A stretch of 64,000 nt of DNA from Pseudocolwellia sp048296855 (GCA_048296855.1 CP182631.1); one strand, 5' to 3'. Counted from the first letter of the stretch, positions 31,063 to 41,375 are shown. The notes: generated by a model from the letters alone, not told the origin. A program made the numbers and translations.

Positions 31063-31491
31063 ATGGAATTAAACCTTTTAGACATTATTAAGCTTGGTCG
31101 AAAATATATCAGCCTTTGGCCTGAACGTATCGAACTCGCCCAATACTTTAAAGATTATCGCACAGTTCAAGTTGCGCGTTTTGCTTGTAAATATTTACCT
31201 GCTATGGCGCTTTTTGTTTTTGTGATGCAATTATATTTTGGTGGCTATGAGTTATTGCCTCAAGCTTTAGTATACGGGTTATTTATTTTAAGTATGCCGG
31301 TACAAGCTTTAGTTATTTCAGGTGTCAAAGCTGATAAGTTTTTACCTCCTGATCTAGCTGCGTGGTACAAGGAAGGTGTTGCTAAATTTAATCAAAATGG
31401 TGGCGATATTAAGCTTTCGGTAAGTAAGCCTCGTTATATCGACTTAGCTCAATTATTAAATATTACCTATCGCAGTATGCCGATCAAATAA
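31063..31491 (+). CDS. yfbV: YfbV-like UPF0208 membrane protein
   Basis: A small inner-membrane protein with two hydrophobic segments (LPAMALFVFVMQLYFGG and ALVYGLFILSMPVQALVI). The LNLLDIIKLGRKYISLWP opening, LPPDLAAWYKEGVAKFNQNG and KPRYIDLAQLL match E. coli YfbV in order. In E. coli YfbV affects chromosome terminus macrodomain organisation. The start at 31063 is chosen because YfbV proteins have only a few residues before this motif; an in-frame ATG 39 bases upstream (31024) is the alternative. Neither has a strong ribosome-binding site. Confidence 0.85.
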   Translation: MELNLLDIIKLGRKYISLWPERIELAQYFKDYRTVQVARFACKYLPAMALFVFVMQLYFGGYELLPQALVYGLFILSMPVQALVISGVKADKFLPPDLAAWYKEGVAKFNQNGGDIKLSVSKPRYIDLAQLLNITYRSMPIK

Positions 31492-31524
31492 TTTATAACT
31501 CAACTTTTGAATTTTTTATCTATT

Positions 31525-31566
31525 AAAAAGCCCGTAATAATTAACCTTACGGGCTTTTTGTTTTTT
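31525..31566. terminator. Terminator between yfbV and atzF
   Basis: A 13-bp stem AAAAAGCCCGTAA with TTACGGGCTTTTT, 9-base loop, T-rich tail on both strands. It serves two convergent transcripts, including the end of the long guanidine operon. Confidence 0.92.
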
Positions 31567-31617
31567 ATTGTTTTAATAACGTACTTATCCAATCTATATA
31601 CTTATTATGAATAAATA

Positions 31618-33396
31618 TTACTTATTTTGATAAGCTCTCCAGCCACCAAACTCACTTATGTCAGTGCCTATTTCAGCTGAATAACCTTCGGCGATAAATC
31701 CTGTTAATGTTTCACCTGAATCTAATTCAACTTTACCTATGCCCAATGGTGCGGCAATTCCTTCAACAAAAGAACCAAATTCACTTATAGGTAGGCTCCA
31801 TACTTCAACATCAAATGCGTTTCCATTGGCTGAATCTTTGAGTAATGCCGGTCGTTCGACAGCTCCACTAATGGCATACATTTTATAAGCTGCGGCTGTT
31901 TTTGTTGCGTGCTTTAGCATGCCGCCACGATCCGTTAATTGCCAATTTAACGCCATACCTGATAAATGAGCACCAGCAACAACAATATCTATAAAACCTT
32001 TACTAGGTGCTAGTGTCGATTTTGTTGGCGTATATTCAATACCTGTAGCGCCAAGAGGTAACTTATTAGCATTTCGTATACGACTAGCAAGTGTTAATAG
32101 CTTTTGGTCTGTCATCGCAGCGCTGAATAACGTAATACCGAAGGGCATTTTTGTTTCAGAAATAGAGGTAGGCACAGCAAGAGCTGCGTAATCAAGTATG
32201 TTCATGAAATTAGTGTAATAACCTAATTGTGAATTTCTCTCGATAGGTTTTTCATTAATTTCTTCAATGGTAAAATGTCTGCCTGCCGTTGGTGTTATTA
32301 ATACATCAACACTTGCGACTAATCTATCGGCTTTTTGTTTAAAGTCTTGTACTTTATAAAATGCTGAAAAAGCATCTGTTGCTTTGTATTTGGTGCCATT
32401 GCTAATAATAGCGCGTGTTACATCCATCATCGCAGCAGGATTTTTGGTCATTATATCTTCTGTTGCTACGTAACGTTCTGCTATCCAAGGTCCGTCATAT
32501 AATAATTTGGCTGTATCAAAAAAAGGTGAAAAGTCCATTTCAACTTTAGTACCACCAATCGCTTCTAATTGCTGAATTGCTTCAAAATAAGCTTTCTCGT
32601 AACTATCACTCCCAAAAAAGGCGAGCTGTTCAAATTGCGGAATAGCGAAGGTAAACTTTTCAGGAAAAGGAACTTGGCCTTGATTGGTTATAGGATTTTT
32701 TCTAGCGTAGCCGTCAGATTCATCAAAGTCTGCCGCTACAGCAAATACTGTTTGAGCATCCTCTGCGGTTAAGCTAAATACACTGGTACAATCTAAACTT
32801 TTACAAGCGCGCACCATGCCCGTTGAAGAAAACAAACCTATTGATGGTTTTAAGCCAACTAAGTTATTAAAACATGCTGGTACTCGGCCAGAACCTGCTG
32901 TGTCGGTTCCTAATGAAAACGTTGTTAATCCAACAGCTGTTACCACAGATGACCCCGCGCTTGACCCCCCAGAAATATAGTTAGGATCAAAGCTATTTGG
33001 TGTTACGCCATAAGGTGAACGTGTACCGTTTAAGCCTGTAGCGAATTGGTCGAGGTTTGTTTTTCCTAAAGGTATTGCGCCAGCGGCAATTAATTGCTCA
33101 ACAACATGTGCCGATTTTTCAGGTACATAACTAAATTCAGGGCAAGCAGCGGTTGTTGGTATACCAGCTAAATCTATATTGTCTTTTATTGCAAACGGGA
33201 TCCCCCAAAGAGGGCAGTCTTCAATCGACTTTTCTGCTAAAGCAGTAAGATAAGGGCTTACTTCTTGATGGGATAATAAATGGATCCAAGCTTCCGGATA
33301 TTCAACGGCTTTACTTAACAATGTTTTGATTAAGCTATCAGGTGTTTGTTCGCCATTTTTATAAGCTTGATGAATAGCGCTAATGGTTAAGTTCAT
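31618..33396 (-). CDS. atzF: Allophanate hydrolase
   Basis: Amidase-signature enzyme of 592 aa that hydrolyses allophanate to ammonia and CO2. The Ser-cisSer-Lys triad is visible: Lys in AIKDNIDLAG, Ser in ISGGSSAGSSVV and the nucleophile in LGTDTAGSGRVPA. The C-terminal domain (from about residue 465, IDIVVAGAHLSGMALNWQL) is the extra domain of full-length allophanate hydrolases. It is last in the operon, 38 bases after the carboxylase, with an AAGGA ribosome-binding site. In urea amidolyase pathways the same step follows urea carboxylation; here it would finish guanidine degradation after the deiminase. Confidence 0.93.
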   Translation of the reverse strand: MNLTISAIHQAYKNGEQTPDSLIKTLLSKAVEYPEAWIHLLSHQEVSPYLTALAEKSIEDCPLWGIPFAIKDNIDLAGIPTTAACPEFSYVPEKSAHVVEQLIAAGAIPLGKTNLDQFATGLNGTRSPYGVTPNSFDPNYISGGSSAGSSVVTAVGLTTFSLGTDTAGSGRVPACFNNLVGLKPSIGLFSSTGMVRACKSLDCTSVFSLTAEDAQTVFAVAADFDESDGYARKNPITNQGQVPFPEKFTFAIPQFEQLAFFGSDSYEKAYFEAIQQLEAIGGTKVEMDFSPFFDTAKLLYDGPWIAERYVATEDIMTKNPAAMMDVTRAIISNGTKYKATDAFSAFYKVQDFKQKADRLVASVDVLITPTAGRHFTIEEINEKPIERNSQLGYYTNFMNILDYAALAVPTSISETKMPFGITLFSAAMTDQKLLTLASRIRNANKLPLGATGIEYTPTKSTLAPSKGFIDIVVAGAHLSGMALNWQLTDRGGMLKHATKTAAAYKMYAISGAVERPALLKDSANGNAFDVEVWSLPISEFGSFVEGIAAPLGIGKVELDSGETLTGFIAEGYSAEIGTDISEFGGWRAYQNK

Positions 33397-33434
33397 AATA
33401 ATTCCTTATCTTTAATTCTGTTTTTACAATGTGG

Positions 33435-36400
33435 TTAGCTTTTTGATGAAAGTACTAGTAATGCTTGGCCTGCTTGTACCTGCTGACCTACTTCTACTAA
33501 TACGCGACTAACGGTTGCTGATTCTGGAGAAGTGATCGCTATTTCCATTTTCATCGATTCTAAAATAATTAAACTGTCGCCTTCTGAAACACTTTTACCT
33601 TCTTCCGTTTCAACCAACCAAACACTACCCGCAGCTGTTGACTCAATAATAAACTCACCTTCAGATAAGCTTATTTCTGATGAGTCTTCAGGCATTTCAG
33701 ATAGCGGTTGTGGATCTAATTGTCCTGCGGCTTTCCAGTTTTGTAATTCTTGTTCAAAAGCTCGTTCGCGCTGTTCTACAAATTTATCAATAGAGCGTTG
33801 TTGTTTGCTCCATTCTTTAGCTAGCTCAGGCATTGAAATCGTTGTTTCTTCAATTTTTGGTGCCCATTTACCAATAGGGAAGTCAGCACGAATACTGTTT
33901 AGTTCGTCATGAGATACTGGGTAAAATCTGATTTGATCGAAAAAGCGTAGTAACCATGGGTTTTCAAAAACATCGGTTTTACGGTAGCGATTCCACATTT
34001 GTGCGGTACGACCAACAAACTGATAACCGCCAGGGCCTTCCATACCATAAACACACATATAAGCGCCGCCAATACCTACTGAGTTTTCAGCAGTCCATGT
34101 GCGCGCAGGATTATATTTTGTTGTAACTAAGCGATGACAAGGATCTAGTGGCGTTGCTACAGGAGCACCTAAATAGACATCGCCTAAACCTAATACTAAG
34201 TAGCTTGCATCAAAAACAATATTGCGTACTTCTTCAATATCAGTCAGGCCATTGATACGACGAATAAAGTCGATGTTAGAAGGGCACCAAGGTGCATCTT
34301 TACGTACAGATTGAATATATTTATCAATCGCCAGTTGGCAAGCTTCGTCGTCCCAACTTAACGGTAAATGCACAATACGAGAAGCAAAACTTAATTGGCT
34401 TGTATCACCTAAAGCAATATCGAGTTTTTTCAGTTTTTCAATAAGAGGCTGAACACTAATAACGTGGTTATTATAATGTACTTGTAGTGAGCGTATGCCC
34501 GGCGTTAACTCTAGTACGCCATTAATGTTTTCAGCTTGAACGCTAGTTAATAAAGCTTGTACTCTTGCTCTTAACGCTAAATCAAGTACTAGCTCGCCGT
34601 ACTCTACTAATAAGAACTTATCGCCTGCTTGACGAAATACGATGTCAGGCTCGCCGTCACTGGTTACTAACGTATCAATAATTGGCGATGCATCAGCTAA
34701 GTTAATTTCAGCTTGTTGATTTTCAATGTTTTGTGGTGCTAATTCTTGTAGTTGCTTACATTGAGCCAGCTCAATTTGTTGAGCTGAATGAACATCAACA
34801 ACCTCAAACGATATTGAGTCGCCTGCTTTTAATTGCCCTAATTTCCATAAATCAGCACTTATCACGGTAAATGGACATACAAACCCGCCTAAACTTGGCC
34901 CGTCTGGACCTAAAATTACAGGCATATCTCCTGTAAAATCTACAGAACCAAATGCGTAAGCATTGTCGTGTATATTTGACGGATGTAAACCCGCTTCACC
35001 ACCACTTGCTCTTGCCCATTCTGGCGTCGGGCCAATTAAACGAATGCCTGTGCGGCTTGAATTATAATGAACTTCCCATTGGTGTTTACTTATTGTGTCT
35101 ATGTCATTTGGCGTAAAAAAGTCTGGTGACCCATGAGGGCCATACATAACGCGTAAAGACCAGTTATTGCTAATGTTTGCACTGAGTTTTGTTAAGGTTT
35201 CAAGAGGAACAACATTTGGAGTTGTTTCATTTACTGGTAATAAGTTAAGGAAATCGCCTGTACGTAATGCGCGTCCACAATGACCACCAAATTGACCTAA
35301 GGTAAACGTACTTTTACTGCCTAAGTATTCAGGACATTGCACTCCACCACTTATTGCTAAATAAGTACGTGCGCCCGTGTCTTTTACTGAACCTATTTTT
35401 AACGTTTGGCCTGCTGCAATATCAATAATTTGGTTGATGTTATAAGGTTTGTTATCAACCAATATATCAATATCGGCACCACATAAAACTACACGGCTTG
35501 CTTGGTAAAATGTTAATGATGGGCCTTGTATGGTTATTTCTAAACCTGCTGCACTTTCATCGTTACCTAATAAGCGATTAGCTAAACAAAAAGAGTAGAA
35601 GTCGAAAGGGCCTGATGGTGGAACGCCTATATCCCAAAAGCCTGTGCGAGCAGGATAGTCTTGTATGGTGGTCATTGTTCCTGGTTTTATTACTTCGAAA
35701 CCATTGAAAGAGGCTTTAATGCTGTCGAGTGTACGCGTAAATATTTTGCCATTAACAAAAGCATCAGAGGTGAGTATTTCCCTTACGTAACCTATGTTAG
35801 TTGCAATACCATACAGCTCACTGTTTGATAAGTTGTCGTTTAATAATGCAATAGCTTCTGTTCTGTTTTCTGCTTTTACAATAACTTTAGCTAACATAGG
35901 ATCAAAAAATGGTGAAACCTCTATACCTGCTTCAATCCAGTGGTCAATACGTACCGTTTTTTCGTTAGTTGCTATTTGTTCTGGCCAGTTAACTTGGGTT
36001 AATAAACCTGAAGATGGTTGAAAGTTTTTTGCTGGATTTTCAGCGTAAACTCTCGCCTGTATCGCATGACCTTTACTGGTTAAGTTATCAATACTTGATA
36101 AGTCTGTAGCATGCTCTGAAGCAAAATCATCAAATGCTATTTTTAACATCCATTCAACAAGGTCAACATCAAAACAAAGCTCGGTTATACCGTGCTCTAC
36201 TTGTAAACGGGTGTTAACTTCTAAAAAGTAAAACTGTTGAGATGTTTCATCAAAAATATATTCTACTGTACCTGCATTTAAGTAGTTAATTGACGCCATA
36301 AGTTGTTTTGCTGTGGCATACATTTGCTGGCGTATTTCGTCAGATAAATTAGGGGCTGGCGTTTCTTCAATAACTTTTTGGTTACGTCGTTGGCTTGAAC

Positions 36401-37082
36401 AATCTCGTTCACCTAATGTAACCACGCTGCCGTCGCCATTCGCAATAACTTGCACTTCGATATGTCGGGCTTTCTCAACAAATTTTTCTAAAAATACACC
36501 GTCGTTTGAAAAGTTTTGTGCGCCTAAGTACTTAACATTTGTAAAGGCTTTTTCTAATTGACTTTGGCTGTCGCATCGCTGCATACCTATACCACCGCCA
36601 CCGGCAGTGCTTTTTAGCATAACGGGATATCCCACTTGCTCAGCGAAGGTTACTACTTCTTCAATATTTGCTAATAAACCACTGCCGGGTACTAAAGGTA
36701 CACCTGCGGCTTCGGCAAGATCACGTGCTTGGTGTTTTAAGCCAAAGCTGATCATTTGTTCGGGTCTTGGGCCTATAAAGGCAATATTTTCTTTGGTGAG
36801 TTTTTCACAAAAATCAGCATTTTCGCTTAAAAATCCATAACCGGGATGGATAGCGTCAGCATTGACTTGCTTCGCTATAGATATAATTTTATTTTGGTCT
36901 AGATAGGTTTGCGTTGCTGCACCATCACCTAAACTGAAGGCTTGGTCTGCTTGGCGGACATGAAGAGATTCGCGGTCGGCTTCTGAATAAATAGCAACAC
37001 TTTTTATACCTAACTTTTTTAACGTGGAAATAATACGACAGGCAATGGCGCCACGGTTAGCAATTAATACTGTCTTAAACAT
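33435..37082 (-). CDS. Urea/guanidine carboxylase, biotin-dependent
   Basis: Multidomain protein of 1215 aa: biotin carboxylase (about 1-450; FKTVLIANRGAIACRI, GGGGIGMQ, EVNTRLQVEHGITE), carboxyltransferase halves related to KipI/KipA (about 475-1060; GFWDIGVPPSGPFD, LGPDGPSLGGFVCPF), and a biotin carrier domain at the end with the biotinyl Lys in LESMKMEIA. The start ATG at 37082 replaces a longer frame because it aligns with family N-termini. It was long annotated as urea carboxylase. Enzymes in operons with a guanidine-I riboswitch and the two associated proteins are known to carboxylate guanidine preferentially, so guanidine is the likely substrate. Which substrate it uses cannot be proven from sequence here. 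Confidence 0.93.
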   Translation of the reverse strand: MFKTVLIANRGAIACRIISTLKKLGIKSVAIYSEADRESLHVRQADQAFSLGDGAATQTYLDQNKIISIAKQVNADAIHPGYGFLSENADFCEKLTKENIAFIGPRPEQMISFGLKHQARDLAEAAGVPLVPGSGLLANIEEVVTFAEQVGYPVMLKSTAGGGGIGMQRCDSQSQLEKAFTNVKYLGAQNFSNDGVFLEKFVEKARHIEVQVIANGDGSVVTLGERDCSSQRRNQKVIEETPAPNLSDEIRQQMYATAKQLMASINYLNAGTVEYIFDETSQQFYFLEVNTRLQVEHGITELCFDVDLVEWMLKIAFDDFASEHATDLSSIDNLTSKGHAIQARVYAENPAKNFQPSSGLLTQVNWPEQIATNEKTVRIDHWIEAGIEVSPFFDPMLAKVIVKAENRTEAIALLNDNLSNSELYGIATNIGYVREILTSDAFVNGKIFTRTLDSIKASFNGFEVIKPGTMTTIQDYPARTGFWDIGVPPSGPFDFYSFCLANRLLGNDESAAGLEITIQGPSLTFYQASRVVLCGADIDILVDNKPYNINQIIDIAAGQTLKIGSVKDTGARTYLAISGGVQCPEYLGSKSTFTLGQFGGHCGRALRTGDFLNLLPVNETTPNVVPLETLTKLSANISNNWSLRVMYGPHGSPDFFTPNDIDTISKHQWEVHYNSSRTGIRLIGPTPEWARASGGEAGLHPSNIHDNAYAFGSVDFTGDMPVILGPDGPSLGGFVCPFTVISADLWKLGQLKAGDSISFEVVDVHSAQQIELAQCKQLQELAPQNIENQQAEINLADASPIIDTLVTSDGEPDIVFRQAGDKFLLVEYGELVLDLALRARVQALLTSVQAENINGVLELTPGIRSLQVHYNNHVISVQPLIEKLKKLDIALGDTSQLSFASRIVHLPLSWDDEACQLAIDKYIQSVRKDAPWCPSNIDFIRRINGLTDIEEVRNIVFDASYLVLGLGDVYLGAPVATPLDPCHRLVTTKYNPARTWTAENSVGIGGAYMCVYGMEGPGGYQFVGRTAQMWNRYRKTDVFENPWLLRFFDQIRFYPVSHDELNSIRADFPIGKWAPKIEETTISMPELAKEWSKQQRSIDKFVEQRERAFEQELQNWKAAGQLDPQPLSEMPEDSSEISLSEGEFIIESTAAGSVWLVETEEGKSVSEGDSLIILESMKMEIAITSPESATVSRVLVEVGQQVQAGQALLVLSSKS

Positions 37083-37230
37083 AATAATAAACTCATAAAG
37101 TGTGGGTCGTCCCACGATTATTATTGGTAAATAGGTCGTCCTACTTATCAATCTGCTTTATATGTTTTAACGAACTAAGCAGATATATTGTGATGTTAAT
37201 TTGAGAGGGGATATATTCCGTCTCGGTTGC
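37083..37230 (-). other. Intercistronic gap in the guanidine operon
   Basis: About 150 bases between carboxylase and associated protein, longer than the other gaps of the operon. It contains the small inverted repeat GTGGGTCGTCCCAC but no clear promoter or terminator. Confidence 0.4.
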
Positions 37231-37869
37231 TTAATCCCAAATGAGTATTTCAACAGGCGTTGGGTTGTAAGCATTACATGGGTTATTTAATTGTGGGCAA
37301 TTGGAAATTAAAACGATGGTGTCCATCAAGGCTTCCAGTTCTACATATTTGCCTGCGCCGCTAATGCCATCGGCAAACGATAATTTACCTTCAGCAGTAA
37401 TAGGCACGTTCATAAAAAAATTGATATTGTGGGTAATATCACTTTTGTTAAGGCCTAGCTCTTCGTTTTCAGCAATGGCTAATAACCAACTGTCTCTACA
37501 GGCATGCATACATTTTTTTTCTAAAGCATAGCGAACTGTATTACTTTCGGTTGCACATGCGCCACCAAGGGTGTCATGTCGACCACAGGTATCTGCAACT
37601 ATTTTTAATAGCGGGTTACAGTCGTTGGTCATTAGCACGGTGCCAGCCGTTAAGTACACATTGCCTTGTTCTCTTATTGTATCGATAGCGCTATAGCGTT
37701 CACTTGTGTCGTTTGCATTGAAAAATAAAGTATCTGCAGCTTGATTACCTTCAAGATCTAAAATACGTAAGGTTTGGCCTTTTTTTACTACTTTAAGGTA
37801 GTAATCACCGGCATCAATAATATCTCTAATATTGGCTTTTTCTGGTTGGAAGTTACTTTCTAATATCAT
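37231..37869 (-). CDS. Urea carboxylase-associated protein 2 / carboxyguanidine deiminase subunit
   Basis: DUF1989-type protein of 212 aa. Conserved parts: GQTLRILDLEGNQAADTLFFNAND, MTNDCNPLLKIVADTCGRHDTLGGAC (Cys/His residues likely bind metal) and GAGKYVELEALMDTIVLISNCPQLNNPCN. With its partner upstream it is equivalent to the CgdA/CgdB pair shown to deiminate carboxyguanidine to allophanate, which explains why the two always accompany this carboxylase. It lies 9 bases after the partner. Confidence 0.85.
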   Translation of the reverse strand: MILESNFQPEKANIRDIIDAGDYYLKVVKKGQTLRILDLEGNQAADTLFFNANDTSERYSAIDTIREQGNVYLTAGTVLMTNDCNPLLKIVADTCGRHDTLGGACATESNTVRYALEKKCMHACRDSWLLAIAENEELGLNKSDITHNINFFMNVPITAEGKLSFADGISGAGKYVELEALMDTIVLISNCPQLNNPCNAYNPTPVEILIWD

Positions 37870-37878
37870 GTTTTTCTC

Positions 37879-38598
37879 CTATAACCCCAAGTGATATAAA
37901 CGATTGTTTTCAAAACCACGTAGGTTTTCGGCGCAAGCGTTTTTACATAGATCATCTTCAGCGATAGGCTCAGATTGTAATATTTGATATTCAACGGGTT
38001 TGAAAGGGTATTCTGTCGCTGGGTTTAATGGGTGAGGGCAAGTGTGTAATAACACTATGGTGTCCATCTCAAAGCGTAATTCGATATATTTTCCTGCACT
38101 TTCTTGTGGTGTTTGAAAGCTTAAATCACCTTTATCATTTGGCATAATACAACTAAACAGGTTTAAATTTGCTGCGAGATCTTTTTTGCCTAAGCCATAC
38201 TTAGCGGCTTCAATTAAAAAAGCATCGTTACCATTTTGTAGCCAGTTGTTACTGTCTTTTTGATAGCTTTTATCACGCCATTTTGTTTTGACCATATTGC
38301 GATTACTGTTGCCACATACGGTGTCATGCCATCCTGCGCTGTCGTCAACAATTGAGCAAAAAATACGGCCCATGTCTGAATATAAGCAATGTCCTTTAGT
38401 TAACTTAAAGGTATGTTGGCATTTTAATGTATCAGGAGCGTTATATCGTTCGAGCAAGTTTTCAGGGTTATAAAATAGCATTCCTATATTTGCGCCACCT
38501 TCTACATCGATTAAACGTAAGCTAGTGCCTCGTCTTATGCGCATCGACCAGTGTTTTCCGCCCGGGAGGGTATCTTGATATAGCATTTTATTTTTCAT
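37879..38598 (-). CDS. Urea carboxylase-associated protein 1 / carboxyguanidine deiminase subunit
   Basis: A DUF1989-type paralogue of 239 aa. GTSLRLIDVEGGANIGMLFYNPEN corresponds to the opening motif of the second protein; HDTVCGNSN, NLNLFSCIMPNDKGDLSF and YIELRFEMDTIVLLHTCPHPLNPA follow the same plan. It probably forms a heteromeric deiminase with the product of the next gene. It overlaps the ATPase gene by 11 bases, showing tight translational coupling of transporter and enzyme genes. Confidence 0.85.
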   Translation of the reverse strand: MKNKMLYQDTLPGGKHWSMRIRRGTSLRLIDVEGGANIGMLFYNPENLLERYNAPDTLKCQHTFKLTKGHCLYSDMGRIFCSIVDDSAGWHDTVCGNSNRNMVKTKWRDKSYQKDSNNWLQNGNDAFLIEAAKYGLGKKDLAANLNLFSCIMPNDKGDLSFQTPQESAGKYIELRFEMDTIVLLHTCPHPLNPATEYPFKPVEYQILQSEPIAEDDLCKNACAENLRGFENNRLYHLGL

Positions 38599-39370
38599 TG
38601 TTGTGTCTCATTTTTTCTATAATGTTTTGAGCGTTTAATTGCTCATTATTATTTGATAGGGGGAGGTCAAACGTTACTTGTGCACCATAGGCATTGGGTG
38701 CTTGAGGATCATGTCTAACTTTGTCGAACACCCATAATCTAGAGCCCAGAGCAAAACCTTCTTTAATATCGTGAGTTACCATAAATATAGTTAGGTTGTT
38801 TTTTCTCCAAACATCGCGGATAAGTTCATGCATATCGCCACGTATACCGGGATCTAAAGCACCAAAGGGTTCATCAAGTAATAAAACTTTAGGTGATTTC
38901 ATTAACGCCTGTGCGATAGCTAAACGTTGTTGCATACCACCTGATAACTCGTGTGGATATTTTTTTAGCGCAGGGGTTAATCCAACCGCTTCAATAAAAG
39001 TTAGGGCTTTTTCTTGTATCTGTTTATGCGCTTTCCCAAAGGTCCAACACATTACTTTTGCTGTTGAAAATTCATCGGCGATCATGACATTTTGCAAAAC
39101 GGTTAAATGTGGAAAAACAGAATACTTTTGAAAAACAATACCGCGATCAGCATTTGGTTCATCTTCTAAAGGATTACCATCAAGGGTAATAGTGCCTTTA
39201 GTGGCTTTTTCTCGACCTAATAACATGTTTAAAAAAGTTGATTTACCACAGCCTGAAGCACCTACCATTGAAACAAATTCACCTTGCTCAACGTTAAGAT
39301 TCAATCGCTCTAGTACTAAATTGTCACCGTAGGATTTCCAGACATTTTTTATTGTTATAAAACTCATCAT
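38588..39370 (-). CDS. ABC transporter ATPase of the guanidine/urea operon
   Basis: ATPase of 260 aa of the nitrate/sulfonate/taurine type. Walker A GASGCGKST (about 37-45), Q-loop GIVFQKYSVFPH, signature LSGGMQQRLAIAQA, Walker B VLLLDEPFGALDP and H-loop VTHDIKEGF are all intact. It powers import with the permease immediately upstream (7-base gap). Confidence 0.92.
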   Translation of the reverse strand: MMSFITIKNVWKSYGDNLVLERLNLNVEQGEFVSMVGASGCGKSTFLNMLLGREKATKGTITLDGNPLEDEPNADRGIVFQKYSVFPHLTVLQNVMIADEFSTAKVMCWTFGKAHKQIQEKALTFIEAVGLTPALKKYPHELSGGMQQRLAIAQALMKSPKVLLLDEPFGALDPGIRGDMHELIRDVWRKNNLTIFMVTHDIKEGFALGSRLWVFDKVRHDPQAPNAYGAQVTFDLPLSNNNEQLNAQNIIEKMRHNNEK

Positions 39371-39377
39371 GAGATCC

Positions 39378-40202
39378 TTATGTTTTATTTTCGATTGAGT
39401 GATACCAAGGAAAAGCTTTTTCAGAGATTTTTCTTAGTAAAAAATCCATAATAAAAGCGAGTAGAGTTATCCAAATTACGTAAGGAAAAATTACATCCAT
39501 TGATAAGTAGCGACGTACTAAGAATATTCGATACCCTAAGCCTTCTTGTGCTGCTATGGCCTCTGCAGCAATTAAAAATAACCACGCTGCACCTAAAGAC
39601 AAACGCATAGAGGCTAATAAGCTCGGTAATATTTGAGGTAGTACAACGCGAATACTAACGCTCCATGTTGTAGCACCTAGTGTTTGGGCTTTAATGAGTT
39701 GTTCTGCAGGTAGCTGTAAAACACGTGATTGCATATCGCGCATAATTACAGGAGCTGAACCTATAAATATCAACATGATTTTTGCTAATTCACCTAAGCC
39801 AAAACTTATAAATAAAATAGGTAATATGGCCATAGGCGGAATGAGTGATATAACCGTAATGAGGGGAGATAAACCTGATCGAGCTAAAGGGATAAGCCCT
39901 GTTAACAACCCCATTATTAAGCCTGAAAGTGCGCTAATTGATATGCCAATTAAAATACGATACAAGCTGGCTGAGGTGTCTTGCCAAAACAAATACTCAC
40001 CGGTACGTTTGTTTTCGGTAAAAGCTAAACGATCAACGGCACTATAAATTTGAGTAAAACTAGGTAGCAGTTTATCGTTTGGATTTTCAGCTAATCGGAT
40101 ATTGGACGCATTCCAATAAACAAAAAGGATGATGATAAACGGCAATAAGCTTAAAAATATAGCTAAGGGTTTAGAAGGTTTATAATTCATTATTTTTTTC
40201 AT
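39378..40202 (-). CDS. ABC transporter permease of the guanidine/urea operon
   Basis: A 274-aa inner-membrane protein of the SsuC/TauC type with about six helices. The EAA loop that contacts the ATPase is at about residues 165-195 (AEQLIKAQTLGATTWSVSIRVVLPQILPSLL). It lies 90 bases after the binding protein and 7 before the ATPase. Confidence 0.9.
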   Translation of the reverse strand: MKKIMNYKPSKPLAIFLSLLPFIIILFVYWNASNIRLAENPNDKLLPSFTQIYSAVDRLAFTENKRTGEYLFWQDTSASLYRILIGISISALSGLIMGLLTGLIPLARSGLSPLITVISLIPPMAILPILFISFGLGELAKIMLIFIGSAPVIMRDMQSRVLQLPAEQLIKAQTLGATTWSVSIRVVLPQILPSLLASMRLSLGAAWLFLIAAEAIAAQEGLGYRIFLVRRYLSMDVIFPYVIWITLLAFIMDFLLRKISEKAFPWYHSIENKT

Positions 40203-40292
40203 AGGAAACCTGACGTTAATAAGTTGGGAGTAGTGGTAGCATGTTAACCATTCACTACTCTTTCTAATTTATTCGCTATTTAATAAACTAAA

Positions 40293-41327
40293 TTACAACT
40301 TATTTTTTGCTGCCATTTCCATGAAAGTAGGGTCGAAGCGTAGTTGGATATTACTTTTGTTACCTACAACGCCTGCAGGGGTTTCAATACCAATGAAGTT
40401 AGCATCAGAAGCACCTTCACCAAGTAATCCGTGTGTAAATGAGAACTTAGCGATGTATTCCATTGTTTTAAGTAGCTGATTACTTTTTGTGAATGTAACG
40501 GCATCATCTGCGTTATAAAACATTTTTGTAGTAGATAATTGTGCTTTGTAGCCCGCTAAATCTGTACCTGAATCAGCACCTAGTTGCGCTAATATGGCGT
40601 CGTTATCTTTCATGTTTTGCATTATTTCGTACCAAGCACCTACTAAAGCTTTACCTAATTTAGGGTTTTCTTTTAAGGTTTTAGTATTCACTACCATTAA
40701 ATCTATAATTTCACCGGGTATTTTTGATGAATCAAATACCTTGGTGCTTTTAGGTATAGACATAATTTCAGATAATAATGGATTCCATGTAACTACAGAG
40801 GTTACATCTTCTGTTGTATAAGCAGCAACCATATCGGCGTCAGCCGTATTGACAACTTTAACGTCGCGTTCAGTTAAGCCAATGCTTTCTAACCCGCGAG
40901 CTAATAAGTAGTGAGAAACGCTTAATTCAACTAAATTAACTTGTTGGCCTTTTATTTCAGATAATGTTTTTTTATCTTTTAATACAATACCGTCGTTACC
41001 ATTTGAAAAGTCACCCACAACAAGTGCAGTGCTATCTACAAAACTTGCAGAAGGAATGGTTAAGGCGTCCATATTAGTCATAGTACAAGCATCGAATTCG
41101 CCTGCGGTATATTGGTTGATTGATTCTATATAATCATTTATTTGTACAATATCGATTTCGATGTCGTATTTGTCAGCCCATTTTTTGATAATGCCTGATG
41201 AGTCGCCATAGTCCCATGGCATCCATCCAACATAAATAGACCAACAAACAGAAAATTTGTCTTGAGCAAATACATTGCTAGAAGTAAGTAGGGTAAGTAC
41301 GAGTAGTATATTTTTTAGTTTTTTCAT
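40293..41327 (-). CDS. Periplasmic binding protein of the guanidine/urea operon
   Basis: Protein of 344 aa with a signal peptide ending in VFA. It belongs to the TauA/NMT1-like group usually labelled urea ABC substrate-binding protein in carboxylase operons (VCWSIYVGWMPWDYGDSSGIIKKWADKY, FDACTMTNMDALTIPS). It is the first gene behind the guanidine riboswitch, so guanidine or a close relative is the likely ligand. A GGAG ribosome-binding site lies before the ATG. Confidence 0.88.
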   Translation of the reverse strand: MKKLKNILLVLTLLTSSNVFAQDKFSVCWSIYVGWMPWDYGDSSGIIKKWADKYDIEIDIVQINDYIESINQYTAGEFDACTMTNMDALTIPSASFVDSTALVVGDFSNGNDGIVLKDKKTLSEIKGQQVNLVELSVSHYLLARGLESIGLTERDVKVVNTADADMVAAYTTEDVTSVVTWNPLLSEIMSIPKSTKVFDSSKIPGEIIDLMVVNTKTLKENPKLGKALVGAWYEIMQNMKDNDAILAQLGADSGTDLAGYKAQLSTTKMFYNADDAVTFTKSNQLLKTMEYIAKFSFTHGLLGEGASDANFIGIETPAGVVGNKSNIQLRFDPTFMEMAAKNKL

Positions 41328-41375
41328 GGGGCATCTCCATTAGTTACACAGAATTAAAATAGCAAGAGGCTTAAT

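Noticed and set aside
37083..37151. Longer N-terminus of the carboxylase
   Set aside because: Family proteins begin at FKTVLIANRG; the 23 extra residues have no counterpart and lie in the gap.
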